From positions 1-7,085 of the forward strand of contig JAAZEK010000405.1 of the NCBI GenBank assembly GCA_012512335.1: a DNA stretch of 7,085 bases, given 5' to 3'. The stretch comes from Clostridiales bacterium. GTDB taxonomy: Bacteria > Bacillota > Clostridia > Caldicoprobacterales > DTU083. Below the pieces are notes generated by a model that saw only the letters and a list, made by a program, of their open reading frames with translations, was not told where the DNA came from and made no database searches. Numbering within the stretch: position 1 is the stretch's first letter; each line of letters opens with the position of its first letter. The position numbers and the translations under genes are program-made. Below, piece by piece: positions 1 to 5,909 of the stretch.

Positions 1-43
1 TCGTTTTAGTAGACAAGCATAATCATCCTGCTATGGCAATAAC
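1..43. other. Left-edge non-coding sequence
   Basis: No start codon with a ribosome binding site, no RNA gene and no repeat is visible here. It lies downstream of the terminator of the minus-strand pair, so it is probably spacer or the untranslated edge of whatever lies further left. Confidence 0.4.
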
Positions 44-77
44 AAAAAGGAGCAGCTACCATTTGGCACTGCTCCTT
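44..77 (-). terminator. Rho-independent terminator after yjbQ-like gene
   Basis: Read on the minus strand, a perfect 9-bp stem AAGGAGCAG / CTGCTCCTT (plus-strand arms 47-55 and 69-77, 13-nt loop 56-68) is followed directly by a T-rich run (TTTGTTATT). It starts 14 bases beyond the stop codon of the YjbQ-like gene, so it should end the two-gene minus-strand transcript. Inside the loop CC and GG could pair further. Confidence 0.88.
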
Positions 78-90
78 ATAAAGTAAATAA

Positions 91-711
91 TTATCTTTTC
101 TGTTGTAAGTCGTAATGAGGTAAGTAAGCTTTTTCTTCGTCTGTATATTTGCGAAGAGTATTAATAACTTCTCCGTTATTTACTTTACGATCGCCAACAT
201 CTTCTGTTGTACCCATAATTGTTAGATTTGCTTGTCTGCGACGTGCACGTACGTGATCCCAGTCAATAAAGTAAATATGAGCAAATTCTCCACCGTCTAA
301 TTTACCATCTTTGATGGTTATTGTTTCGCTACGACCAAAGAAAACACTACGAAGGTGACCATCGGTATTCATACTGGTAAAATCACCAGGCTCGTTTACA
401 TAGCGACCAAACTGAGAATGAATCGGACCTGGATGTCTATAATCACCTTCGTCTACGTAGTCAGGAATCATTTTTCTCATGATATCAAGTAGATCGTGCT
501 GTAGATATTCCAAGTCAAAGGAATCAATATCGTGAGAGCATTCCTGAATCATAACACTACAGGTAGTATGATGGGATACGACAGAACAGGTACCGTTCTT
601 AACGCCTGATTCAGCAACGATTTCAAGCACTTCCTTAGAAATGTCATGAAATGTGGGTATCCAACCTCTGGACTGGAGTTCTATTTCTTTTTGAACAACT
701 TTGAAATCCAT
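91..711 (-). CDS. YjbQ/UPF0047 family protein, long form
   Basis: This 206-residue protein belongs to the YjbQ (UPF0047) family, small beta-rich trimeric proteins of uncertain cellular role; weak thiamine-phosphate-synthase activity has been reported for E. coli YjbQ. Family marks seen: the SHHTTCSV block (His47-His48, Thr49-Thr50), Glu57, Asp66, GHLRS at 118-122, the DGKL turn at 135-138, the Arg-rich strand VRARRRQ at 154-160 and the closing IMGT at 165-168. Typical members are about 130-140 residues. This one has an insertion between the HHTT block and GHLRS (about 75-115) and a charged C-terminal tail of about 38 residues. The start is supported by AGGAGG (plus-strand 720-725) 8 nt upstream. 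It follows the TIM-like gene by 87 bp and ends at a terminator, so the two are probably co-transcribed. Family assignment is firm; function is not. Confidence 0.88.
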   Translation of the reverse strand: MDFKVVQKEIELQSRGWIPTFHDISKEVLEIVAESGVKNGTCSVVSHHTTCSVMIQECSHDIDSFDLEYLQHDLLDIMRKMIPDYVDEGDYRHPGPIHSQFGRYVNEPGDFTSMNTDGHLRSVFFGRSETITIKDGKLDGGEFAHIYFIDWDHVRARRRQANLTIMGTTEDVGDRKVNNGEVINTLRKYTDEEKAYLPHYDLQQKR

Positions 712-798
712 AGTTTATTCCTCCTAAAATTTTATATTTTCGATGCGTTTGTGCATCAGACTAACAAGTTTTTAGCTTTAAATCGCTTTCTATTCACT

Positions 799-1500
799 TT
801 ACTTGTGACGCTCGTCCCAAGCTCTTCTAACTGCACTGATCATATCTACGATCATCTTTGCTGGATCCTCTGCCTTAAAGATTGCACTACTGGAACCAGT
901 GGAAGATGCACCATTCTTTATTACCTTATATACGTCATCTCCATTGCTGATGCCCGCTGCTGTAAGCACTTTGATTTCTGGATTTACTGAGTGAACAGCT
1001 TCAATAGCTCTCTTAAAATAGTCGGAATCGCTGGTTTGACCTGTGCCAATTAACTCTGGCTGTTCTGCAACAATAATATTTGGGTTAAGATTTGCAATAG
1101 CCATTGCTTCTTCAATTGTATCTGCACAAACGATTGTTGCTAAACCTACTTCGTCAGCGCGCTTTATTGCTGCATTTAATTCGGCGATACTAACTCGTTT
1201 TTCTGAATGGTTTAACATTACACCAGTTGCACCTGCAAACTTAACTGCTTCAGGTAAAACTGAACCAATGCCTCTACCAATAGGTAGTGAATCCATATGG
1301 GGGGCGAAAACCAATAAATGTTTAGTTTCTTTTGCGATAAACGGAATATCGGTATACTGCGGAGTCAAGATGATTTGTACATCATATTTTGCCGAAGCTT
1401 CATCTGCTACTTTTGCCAGGTTAATCATTTCTTCTCCATAGCAATAAGCTTTTGGGCCTATTTCAAAAAAAGGTTCTTTGATCTTAATACCGTTATACAT
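799..1500 (-). CDS. Triose-phosphate-isomerase-like sugar-phosphate isomerase
   Basis: A 233-residue (beta/alpha)8 protein close to the short archaeal-type triose-phosphate isomerases. Visible motifs: catalytic Lys17 in IGPKAY, catalytic His98 in MLNHSEKR (95-102), catalytic Glu146 in the AEQPELIGTG loop-6 block (145-154), GAGI-like AAGISNGDDV (181-190) and a Ser-rich phosphate-loop candidate STGSSSA (200-206). The Asn usually two residues before the Lys (N-x-K) is Gly15, with Pro16 between, and the phosphate loop differs from the archaeal form. This suggests a substrate other than glyceraldehyde-3-phosphate/DHAP, for example a tetrulose or other ketose phosphate (inference from known TIM paralogues acting on erythrulose phosphate). 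It is first in a transcript with the YjbQ-like gene and has a well-placed promoter. The start is backed by an AGGCAGGTG ribosome site (plus-strand 1505-1514). Confidence 0.85.
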   Translation of the reverse strand: MYNGIKIKEPFFEIGPKAYCYGEEMINLAKVADEASAKYDVQIILTPQYTDIPFIAKETKHLLVFAPHMDSLPIGRGIGSVLPEAVKFAGATGVMLNHSEKRVSIAELNAAIKRADEVGLATIVCADTIEEAMAIANLNPNIIVAEQPELIGTGQTSDSDYFKRAIEAVHSVNPEIKVLTAAGISNGDDVYKVIKNGASSTGSSSAIFKAEDPAKMIVDMISAVRRAWDERHK

Positions 1501-1541
1501 GACACACCTGCCTTTAATATGTAATTTGTATTTCTGAAACC

Positions 1542-1570
1542 ACTATAGCATAAAATTTACGAAATGTCTA
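1542..1570 (-). promoter_or_regulatory. Sigma-A-type promoter for TIM-like/yjbQ unit
   Basis: On the minus strand TAGACA (plus 1565-1570, one mismatch from TTGACA) and TATAGT (plus 1542-1547, one mismatch from TATAAT) are separated by exactly 17 bp. Transcription would begin near 1535, about 35 nt before the ATG at 1500. This is the best promoter match in the window. Confidence 0.75.
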
Positions 1571-1594
1571 CAATTTCGTTTCGATTAGCTTTCG
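1559..1594. promoter_or_regulatory. Putative operator: inverted repeat and TTTCG repeats
   Basis: A perfect inverted repeat ACGAAAT / ATTTCGT (1559-1565 and 1573-1579, 7-bp centre) covers the -35 box of the minus-strand promoter. Two further TTTCG copies follow at 1579-1583 and 1590-1594, giving three direct copies plus one inverted. A repressor bound here would block the -35 element. The binding protein cannot be named from sequence; sugar regulators of the DeoR, GntR or LacI families are candidates. Confidence 0.45.
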
Positions 1595-1655
1595 AAGTTG
1601 ATGGTTACCTTACTGTTCACTGGGAAGTAAAATAATAAATATATTCCAGTCGCTG

Positions 1656-1793
1656 TTACAATTCACGAATCAATCTAAAGCTCATATCAGCTGTAAATTC
1701 TACATCTTCCAGAGCAATATTTATGAAATTATTCAGAAAAACTATGATTTCAATTGCTATTTTACTGGTAGGGGATATAATAGTTGTATAAGC
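1656..1793 (-). pseudogene. C-terminal remnant of a LacI-family repressor
   Basis: A minus-strand frame open for 45 codons to a TAA stop (1656-1658) has no usable start or ribosome site and is preceded by an in-frame TAA (1794-1796). Its translation begins AYTTIISPTSKIAIEI and ends MSFRLIREL. It lines up without gaps on the end of LacI/GalR effector domains: TT[IV]-x-x-P-x-x-x-[IL]-[AG], then an amphipathic helix ending LNNFIN, and a final beta strand ending in IREL where family members have I/V-R-E/Q-S. By recollection CcpA has the same TT-V-V-Q-P spacing. No continuous upstream coding is found in the other two minus frames, which are full of stops, so most of the gene is lost or beyond recognition. 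It could be a chance frame, but the column-by-column fit and hydrophobic pattern make decay of a local regulator more likely. Confidence 0.45.
1754..1781 (+). promoter_or_regulatory. Candidate promoter for plus operon (distal)
   Basis: TTGCTA (1754-1759), 16 bp, then a perfect TATAAT (1776-1781). It would give a leader of about 300 nt before the gene at 2096. It sits inside the probable LacI remnant, so it may be fortuitous in AT-rich DNA. Confidence 0.35.
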
Positions 1794-1976
1794 TTATTAA
1801 GTTCTATTATGCGCTCAGATAATAAACATATGCGCTAATTGGCTTATAAGAAAATATGTAATGATTACAATTATGTGCTAATAATAATTTTGTAGTTTAC
1901 TCAAAGATGGAATAATCCCAAGTAGGTATCAATAACAAATGATCGAACAAAGATAGCAACAGAACACTAATGTTAA

Positions 1977-1985
1977 TGTTATTAT
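1977..1985 (+). promoter_or_regulatory. Candidate extended -10 promoter (proximal)
   Basis: TG-T-TATTAT (1977-1985) matches an extended -10 element with one mismatch. The -35 region is poor (GCAACA at 1956-1961, 18-bp spacing). Transcripts would start near 1992 and carry the whole 9-bp repeat cluster in a leader of about 100 nt. Confidence 0.35.
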
Positions 1986-2005
1986 ACAATTAGAAAGATG
2001 AACTA

Positions 2006-2078
2006 AATAACGGAAACAACGGAGTAGACAATCAGAAAGCAAGAATGGATAAATAACGGAAATAACGGAAATAACGGA
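2006..2078 (+). repeat. Five copies of 9-bp repeat AA(T/C)AACGGA
   Basis: Exact tandem copies of AATAACGGA lie at 2052-2060, 2061-2069 and 2070-2078. A second block lies at 2006-2014 (AATAACGGA) and 2015-2023 (AACAACGGA). The blocks are 46 bp apart start to start. The last copy ends 17 bp before the first gene's ATG, next to its ribosome site. The cluster could be an array of protein binding sites, a leader RNA element or a copy-variable tandem repeat tuning translation. The 9-bp unit, irregular spacing and lack of palindromy make it unlike a CRISPR array. Confidence 0.85.
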
Positions 2079-2095
2079 AGGGAATGGGAGTATAC

Positions 2096-2548
2096 ATGAT
2101 AATTGATAATCTGAAAAATGCAAGTCTTTATGTGGAGACCAACACACGATTTAAAAAAGCCTTTGAATTTCTTAGATCAAGTAATTTTGAGGAACTAGCA
2201 CCAGGTAGATACGAGATTGAGGGTTCTGATATTTATGCAATGGTACAACAATATGAGACGCGTCCATTGGAAGATGGAGCTTGGGAAGCACATCGTAAAT
2301 ACATAGATATACAGTTTGTATATGAAGGAACAGAATTCATGGGTTACAGAAATATTGAAGGTATGCAAATAACTAAAGAATATGATGAGAGTGCAGATTA
2401 TTTATTACTGGATGGTGAAGGAAGCTTCTTTAGAGTTACATCTGGTTTTTTTGCAATCTTTTTTCCTGAGGATGTACATATGCCAGCTATAACAGATGAA
2501 GCTCCTAGTAATATGAAAAAGGTTGTTGTTAAGGTTAAAGTGGACTAA
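2096..2548 (+). CDS. YhcH/YjgK/YiaL (NanQ-type) sugar anomerase
   Basis: A 150-residue single-domain cupin-like protein of the YhcH/YjgK/YiaL family (DUF386), which includes EbgC and the sialic-acid anomerase NanQ. These proteins speed alpha/beta interconversion of free sugars in the cytoplasm. Seen: GRYEIEGSDIYAMVQ near 37-51, the WEAHRKYIDIQ block (63-73, Glu64, His66), a Tyr-Asp pair at 96-97, FFPEDVHMP (122-130, His128) and KKVVVKVKV at the end, all family hallmarks. I chose the ATG at 2096 over the in-frame ATG at 2084 because relatives begin MIIDN/MIIDH and GGGAG (2086-2090) sits 5 nt upstream. It is first in the plus-strand operon, 42 bp before the sialidase-like gene, which fits a role on the sugar released by that enzyme. 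No odd residues seen. Confidence 0.92.
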   Translation: MIIDNLKNASLYVETNTRFKKAFEFLRSSNFEELAPGRYEIEGSDIYAMVQQYETRPLEDGAWEAHRKYIDIQFVYEGTEFMGYRNIEGMQITKEYDESADYLLLDGEGSFFRVTSGFFAIFFPEDVHMPAITDEAPSNMKKVVVKVKVD

Positions 2549-2590
2549 TAGAAAATTATATATAAATAATTATGCTAGGAGGAGTTGTAA

Positions 2591-3685
2591 GTGAATATCG
2601 GTAAAGTTGTTTTAGACCTACCACCAGTCAAAGGGAATCCCAGGAATAGTGAAGGGGCGTTTATCACTTTAAAAGATGGGGCTATCATGTTTATCTACAG
2701 CAAGTTTTCAGGCGACAAACCCAATGATGATGCTTCTGCTAGTTTATCAGCGATTTTTTCCTATGACAATGGTGAAACGTGGACTGAAGATAAAACAGTA
2801 GTAACAAAAGAAGATCACTTGGCAAAAAACATTATGAGTGTGTCTTTAATGCGAATGGATAACGATGACATAGGCCTTTTCTATCTAGTAAGAAAAGAAG
2901 AAAACGATACTCGTTTACACCTTAGAAGGTCCAGTGATGAAGGACAGACATGGAGTGACGCACTACTCTGTATTCCGCCAGAAGGATATTATGTGGTTAA
3001 TAACGATCGTGTTGTAAAGCTTTCAAATGGCAGAATAATTGCACCTGCCAGCTATCATAGAAATGGATACTCTTCCGTAAAACCAGGAGTGCGTTGGGAT
3101 AGCAGGGGGGAAGTTATTTTCTTTATATCTGATGATGACGGCCAAACGTGGAGAGAAGGGTTAGGGAAGAGCCAGTTGGCCTTTAATCAGCATTCCAATT
3201 CAGGTCTTCAAGAGCCAGGTCTAATCGAATTAGAAAATGGTGTACTTTGGTCATGGTCAAGAACAGATTTATGCTATCAATATGAAATGTTTTCATTCGA
3301 CAAAGGCGAAACATGGACATCACCTCAACCTTCCAGGTTTACTTCACCTTGCTCACCTATGTCTGTTAAGAGGATAACTACTAGTGGTAATCTACTAGCT
3401 GTATGGAATCCTATTCCTAATTATAATGGCAGAGCAGAGCATGCTGGTAAAGCATGGAATGGTGGTCGGAATCCATTCGTATGCGCAATAAGTGAGGATG
3501 ATGGAAACACTTGGGGCAGTTATAAGCTAATAGAGGATGAACAGGACCATGGTTATTGCTATACAGCCATACATTTTTTTGGAGATTCTATCTTGTTGGC
3601 TTACTGCGCAGGTGGGCCAGCAGACGGTAATTGCTTGGCTAAGCTAAGGATTAAAAGAATAACATTGGATGAGGTTGAGGCATGA
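2591..3685 (+). CDS. Intracellular sialidase-like Asp-box propeller (GH33-like)
   Basis: A 364-residue six-bladed beta-propeller with five clear Asp boxes (S-x-D-x-G-x-T-W) at residues 57-64, 114-121, 180-187, 235-242 and 301-308. Length and layout fit bacterial sialidase-fold (BNR) proteins. There is no signal peptide or membrane segment, so it should act in the cytoplasm on an imported glycoside. The usual sialidase F/Y-R-I-P near the N-terminus is replaced by NPRNSEGAF (16-24), keeping an Arg (R18). Other likely active-site residues are Asp46/Asp47, R140, Glu208 in QEPGLIEL, R293 in GGRNPF and Tyr324 in GYCYTAI, a candidate Tyr/Glu nucleophile pair (inferred by position). The start is GTG with AGGAGG (2577-2582) 8 nt before it. 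The neighbouring anomerase and aldolase suggest a ulosonic-acid-type substrate, but true sialic acid is not proven and non-hydrolytic chemistry is possible. Confidence 0.85.
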   Translation: MNIGKVVLDLPPVKGNPRNSEGAFITLKDGAIMFIYSKFSGDKPNDDASASLSAIFSYDNGETWTEDKTVVTKEDHLAKNIMSVSLMRMDNDDIGLFYLVRKEENDTRLHLRRSSDEGQTWSDALLCIPPEGYYVVNNDRVVKLSNGRIIAPASYHRNGYSSVKPGVRWDSRGEVIFFISDDDGQTWREGLGKSQLAFNQHSNSGLQEPGLIELENGVLWSWSRTDLCYQYEMFSFDKGETWTSPQPSRFTSPCSPMSVKRITTSGNLLAVWNPIPNYNGRAEHAGKAWNGGRNPFVCAISEDDGNTWGSYKLIEDEQDHGYCYTAIHFFGDSILLAYCAGGPADGNCLAKLRIKRITLDEVEA

Positions 3686-3722
3686 TGCTGAGTATCTTAA
3701 TTAGAAGCGGAGGAAGATAATA

Positions 3723-4598
3723 ATGTTAGAGAAGGGGTTTTATTGTGCTTTAGGTACGCCACTTGATCAAAATGGAAATATAATAAAGCATAGCTTAGAG
3801 TCACATATTGAGAGCCAGATTGCAGCAGGTGCTTCTGGGTTACTGCTCATGGGTACTATGGGTATGCTCGGTTGTATTAAGTCTGATCAATATCAAATCG
3901 CTGTTGAAACTGCGGTAAAAGCAGTTGGAAACCGGGCGCCGCTTATGGTTGGCGCTGCAGATAATAGTATCGCACGGGTTAAGGACCGATTGGCAGTTTT
4001 GAACAAGTATGATGTATCAGTAGTGTTGACTGCACCATACTATTTTGGCATGTCTCAACAAACAGCAATGAATTATTTTGAAGCAGCATCATCAATGACG
4101 GATCATGATATCTACCTTTATGATCATCCGTTTACTGCCAGGTATAAGCTTGCTTTTGCCGATGTAATAAAATTGGCTGGAATAGAAAACATAAAAGGAA
4201 TTAAAACAGGTGATGCAATCCTAATTAAAACCCTTCATGATACTAAAGAGTTAAAAGATGATTTTACTCCTATCTTTTCTAATTCTGATCTGTTTGCAGT
4301 GGGGCACGCTTATGGTATACATCATATTCTTGATGGAATATTTGCTTGTTTTCCTAAGACCATTCAAACTGCTCAAGATGCTTTTAACAGAAGCGATTTT
4401 GAAACTGGAAAAGCTACACTTAATAGTATGATGAAAGCCAGAGATGATATGTTTGTTGTTGGTATTTGGCCTGCATTTAGCTATGCTATGAATCTTCTTG
4501 GCTTTGAAGGGAGATTTAGCCCCGATTATGAGCCTGAGTTAAACGAAGAACAAAAACAATTAGTGAAATCTATCATGATTACGTCTGGCGAAATATAG
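3723..4598 (+). CDS. DapA/NanA-family class I aldolase, atypical active site
   Basis: A 291-residue TIM-barrel of the dihydrodipicolinate synthase / N-acetylneuraminate lyase superfamily. Schiff-base Lys161 (GIKTGD) and Tyr133 (YLYDHPF) fall at the same positions as in E. coli DapA. The normal substrate-binding GTTGE / GSTGE motif reads GTMGMLG (44-50): the second Thr is Met and the following Glu is replaced too. The usual Y-N-x-P after the Tyr is Y-D-H-P. The protein should therefore still form an enamine with a 2-keto acid, but acceptor handling differs from DapA and NanA. In context it probably splits or rearranges the 2-keto-3-deoxy acid freed by the sialidase-like enzyme (inference). It has GGAGG (3709-3713) 9 nt before the ATG, lies 37 bp after the previous gene, and its stop codon overlaps the ribosome site of the SDR. 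Assigning nanA or dapA would overstate the evidence. Confidence 0.87.
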   Translation: MLEKGFYCALGTPLDQNGNIIKHSLESHIESQIAAGASGLLLMGTMGMLGCIKSDQYQIAVETAVKAVGNRAPLMVGAADNSIARVKDRLAVLNKYDVSVVLTAPYYFGMSQQTAMNYFEAASSMTDHDIYLYDHPFTARYKLAFADVIKLAGIENIKGIKTGDAILIKTLHDTKELKDDFTPIFSNSDLFAVGHAYGIHHILDGIFACFPKTIQTAQDAFNRSDFETGKATLNSMMKARDDMFVVGIWPAFSYAMNLLGFEGRFSPDYEPELNEEQKQLVKSIMITSGEI

Positions 4599-4607
4599 GA
4601 GATAATT

Positions 4608-5396
4608 ATGAATGCACATGAAATGTTTGATCTAGCTGGTAAGGTAGCTATTGTAACAGGTGGAACCGGTTTGTATGGAACTCCAATTTCTGAAGGTCTA
4701 GCAGAGGCAGGCGCCACGGTGATTATTGCATCTCGCAATGAATCAAGGTGCGAAGAGTATGCCAAAGAATTGCGGGAGCGTGGCCTGTATGCTGTTGGGA
4801 TGAGTCTTGATCTTGGAAATGATGAATCTATCGAAAAGTTTGTCAAAGTGGTTACTGAAAAATATGGACGAATTGATATTTTAGTTAATAATGCTGTTAT
4901 ACGAGAGGGCTATGGTGATTTGCAGGACATAGACAGGGAAAGACTTAGTCATACATTAGATATCAATGTTAATGGCACTTTGCTATTAACCAAGGCTGTA
5001 TTGCCATATATGCAAACACTAGGTGAAGGCAGTATTATTAACATTTCTTCTATTCAAGGAGTAATGGCGCCTCACTTTCCTTATTATGATGAAGATCAGA
5101 GTAGCCCCGTGGGCTATACATTTGAAAAATGGGGCATGGTTGGTTATACCAAATGGCTAGCAGCATTTTACGGAAAAGATAACATACGAGCTAATTGCGT
5201 CAGCCCTGGAGGATTTGATCCAGAACTGGTAACATTGCGGCCTAATTTTTATCGTACTTATCAGGAACATACACCTTTGAAAAGGTGGGCAGATAAAGAT
5301 GATATAAAAGGACCTGTTGTATTTCTAGCTAGCGAGGCTTCACGTTATGTAACTGGCATCAATTTGGTTATGGATGGTGGGTTTACTATTTGGTAA
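4608..5396 (+). CDS. SDR oxidoreductase resembling nonulosonate-cluster SDRs
   Basis: A 262-residue classical short-chain dehydrogenase with a Rossmann fold: TGGTGLYG (17-24) nucleotide loop, NNA (94-96), Asn120, NISS (145-148), catalytic Tyr170 and Lys174 (YTFEK), and a C-terminal YVTGINLVMDGG block. Arg43 just after beta-2 (ASRN) hints at NADP(H). The stretch SSPVGY...K, the YTKWLAAFYG helix, NIRANCVSPGG and the final DGGFTIW resemble PtmA-type SDRs found beside legionaminic-acid genes in Campylobacter; this is a recollection, not a search. A gluconate-5-dehydrogenase-like role on a sugar acid is the main alternative. AGGAG (4597-4601) overlaps the aldolase stop, only 9 bp separates the genes and translation may be coupled. 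It probably oxidises or reduces the aldolase substrate or product. Confidence 0.9.
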   Translation: MNAHEMFDLAGKVAIVTGGTGLYGTPISEGLAEAGATVIIASRNESRCEEYAKELRERGLYAVGMSLDLGNDESIEKFVKVVTEKYGRIDILVNNAVIREGYGDLQDIDRERLSHTLDINVNGTLLLTKAVLPYMQTLGEGSIINISSIQGVMAPHFPYYDEDQSSPVGYTFEKWGMVGYTKWLAAFYGKDNIRANCVSPGGFDPELVTLRPNFYRTYQEHTPLKRWADKDDIKGPVVFLASEASRYVTGINLVMDGGFTIW

Positions 5397-5435
5397 AGTC
5401 AGGGCAAATTGAGGACACGAAAGAAGGGGATTGTT

Positions 5436-5909
5436 TTGGCAAAAAGAATAATGGATAGAAGGGCAGCAGACAACAAATATCTGCACCGAGATTTTCATGT
5501 TTCTGGAGATGTCGGAATTCAATATGTCGGCGAGAAGTATGGTGACAATGGTGTTAAGGAATATCTTCGTCGTTTTGCAACTTCATACTATTCTGTATTA
5601 ATATTAGATATTAAAGAAAGAGGCCTTGTTGCTTTGAAAGAGCACATTGAGAATATATATGAAATAGAAGAAGCTCGTGAAGTATTAAAGACATCTCTAA
5701 CAAATGAGGAGTTGACAGTGGAGGTTTCTCAATGTCCTGCAATTGCCTATATGAATAGTATTGGACATACACCATCCAAGTGGTATATTGAGACAACTCG
5801 TACAGTAAATGAGACAATTGCAGATAACGCTGATTTGGGCTTTGAACTGATTTATTATGAAACTGACACTGGTAAATCTGCTTACCGATTTTTTAGGAGG
5901 TGCTTCTAG
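5436..5909 (+). CDS. Small ATC-hydrolase-like protein, subunit A of a pair
   Basis: A 157-residue soluble protein whose pattern resembles L-2-amino-thiazoline-4-carboxylate (ATC) hydrolase-like proteins: an N-terminal helical half, then a strand ending in Cys-Pro (VEVSQCP, C100-P101), His111, and a closing beta segment (YETDTGKSAYRFF). The N-terminal DNKYLHRDFH (12-21) is distinctive. It aligns end to end with the next protein with almost no gaps, so the two look like diverged duplicates. The TTG at 5436 is preferred because AAGGGG (5424-5429) lies 6 nt upstream; the ATG at 5451 (152 residues) lacks a good ribosome site, and a TTG at 5409 is in frame but poorly supported. Its stop TAG shares one base with the next gene's GTG. 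It lacks the CxxC of its partner. Substrate unknown; the family call comes from memory of the motif pattern. Confidence 0.7.
   Translation: MAKRIMDRRAADNKYLHRDFHVSGDVGIQYVGEKYGDNGVKEYLRRFATSYYSVLILDIKERGLVALKEHIENIYEIEEAREVLKTSLTNEELTVEVSQCPAIAYMNSIGHTPSKWYIETTRTVNETIADNADLGFELIYYETDTGKSAYRFFRRCF

Larger units (their letters stand above)
1571..2095. other. Divergent intergenic region (about 525 bp)
   Basis: This AT-rich stretch separates the minus-strand pair from the plus-strand operon and carries no intact gene. It holds part of the operator, a probable LacI-family remnant on the minus strand (1656-1793), two candidate plus-strand promoters (1754-1781 and 1977-1985) and the 9-bp repeat cluster (2006-2078). 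I see nothing specific in 1800-1970. Confidence 0.6.

Noticed and set aside
742..757. Hairpin GATGC-GTTTGT-GCATC between the TIM-like and YjbQ-like genes
   Set aside because: Only a 5-bp stem without a clean T-run on either strand; too weak to call a terminator or processing site.
646..1524. Plus-strand open frames (646-990, 1043-1441, 1318-1524)
   Set aside because: They lie antisense to the YjbQ-like and TIM-like genes, which carry full family motifs; their translations are low-complexity and resemble no family.
2006..2078. CRISPR array
   Set aside because: Units are only 9 bp, directly abutting within blocks, with no unique spacers of 25-40 bp and no cas genes nearby.
1929..2147. Minus-strand open frame of 72 codons with a hydrophobic stretch across the repeat region
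   Set aside because: It overlaps the start of the well-supported anomerase gene, its SVISVI run is just the 9-bp repeat translated backwards, and no ribosome site precedes it.
2554..2571. All-AT inverted repeat AATTAT / ATAATT after the anomerase gene
   Set aside because: Six A-T pairs in an AT-rich gap are expected by chance and no T-run follows.
3723..4598. Calling the aldolase nanA or dapA
   Set aside because: The GTTG/GSTG active-site motif is changed and there is no lysine-biosynthesis or complete sialate gene set nearby.
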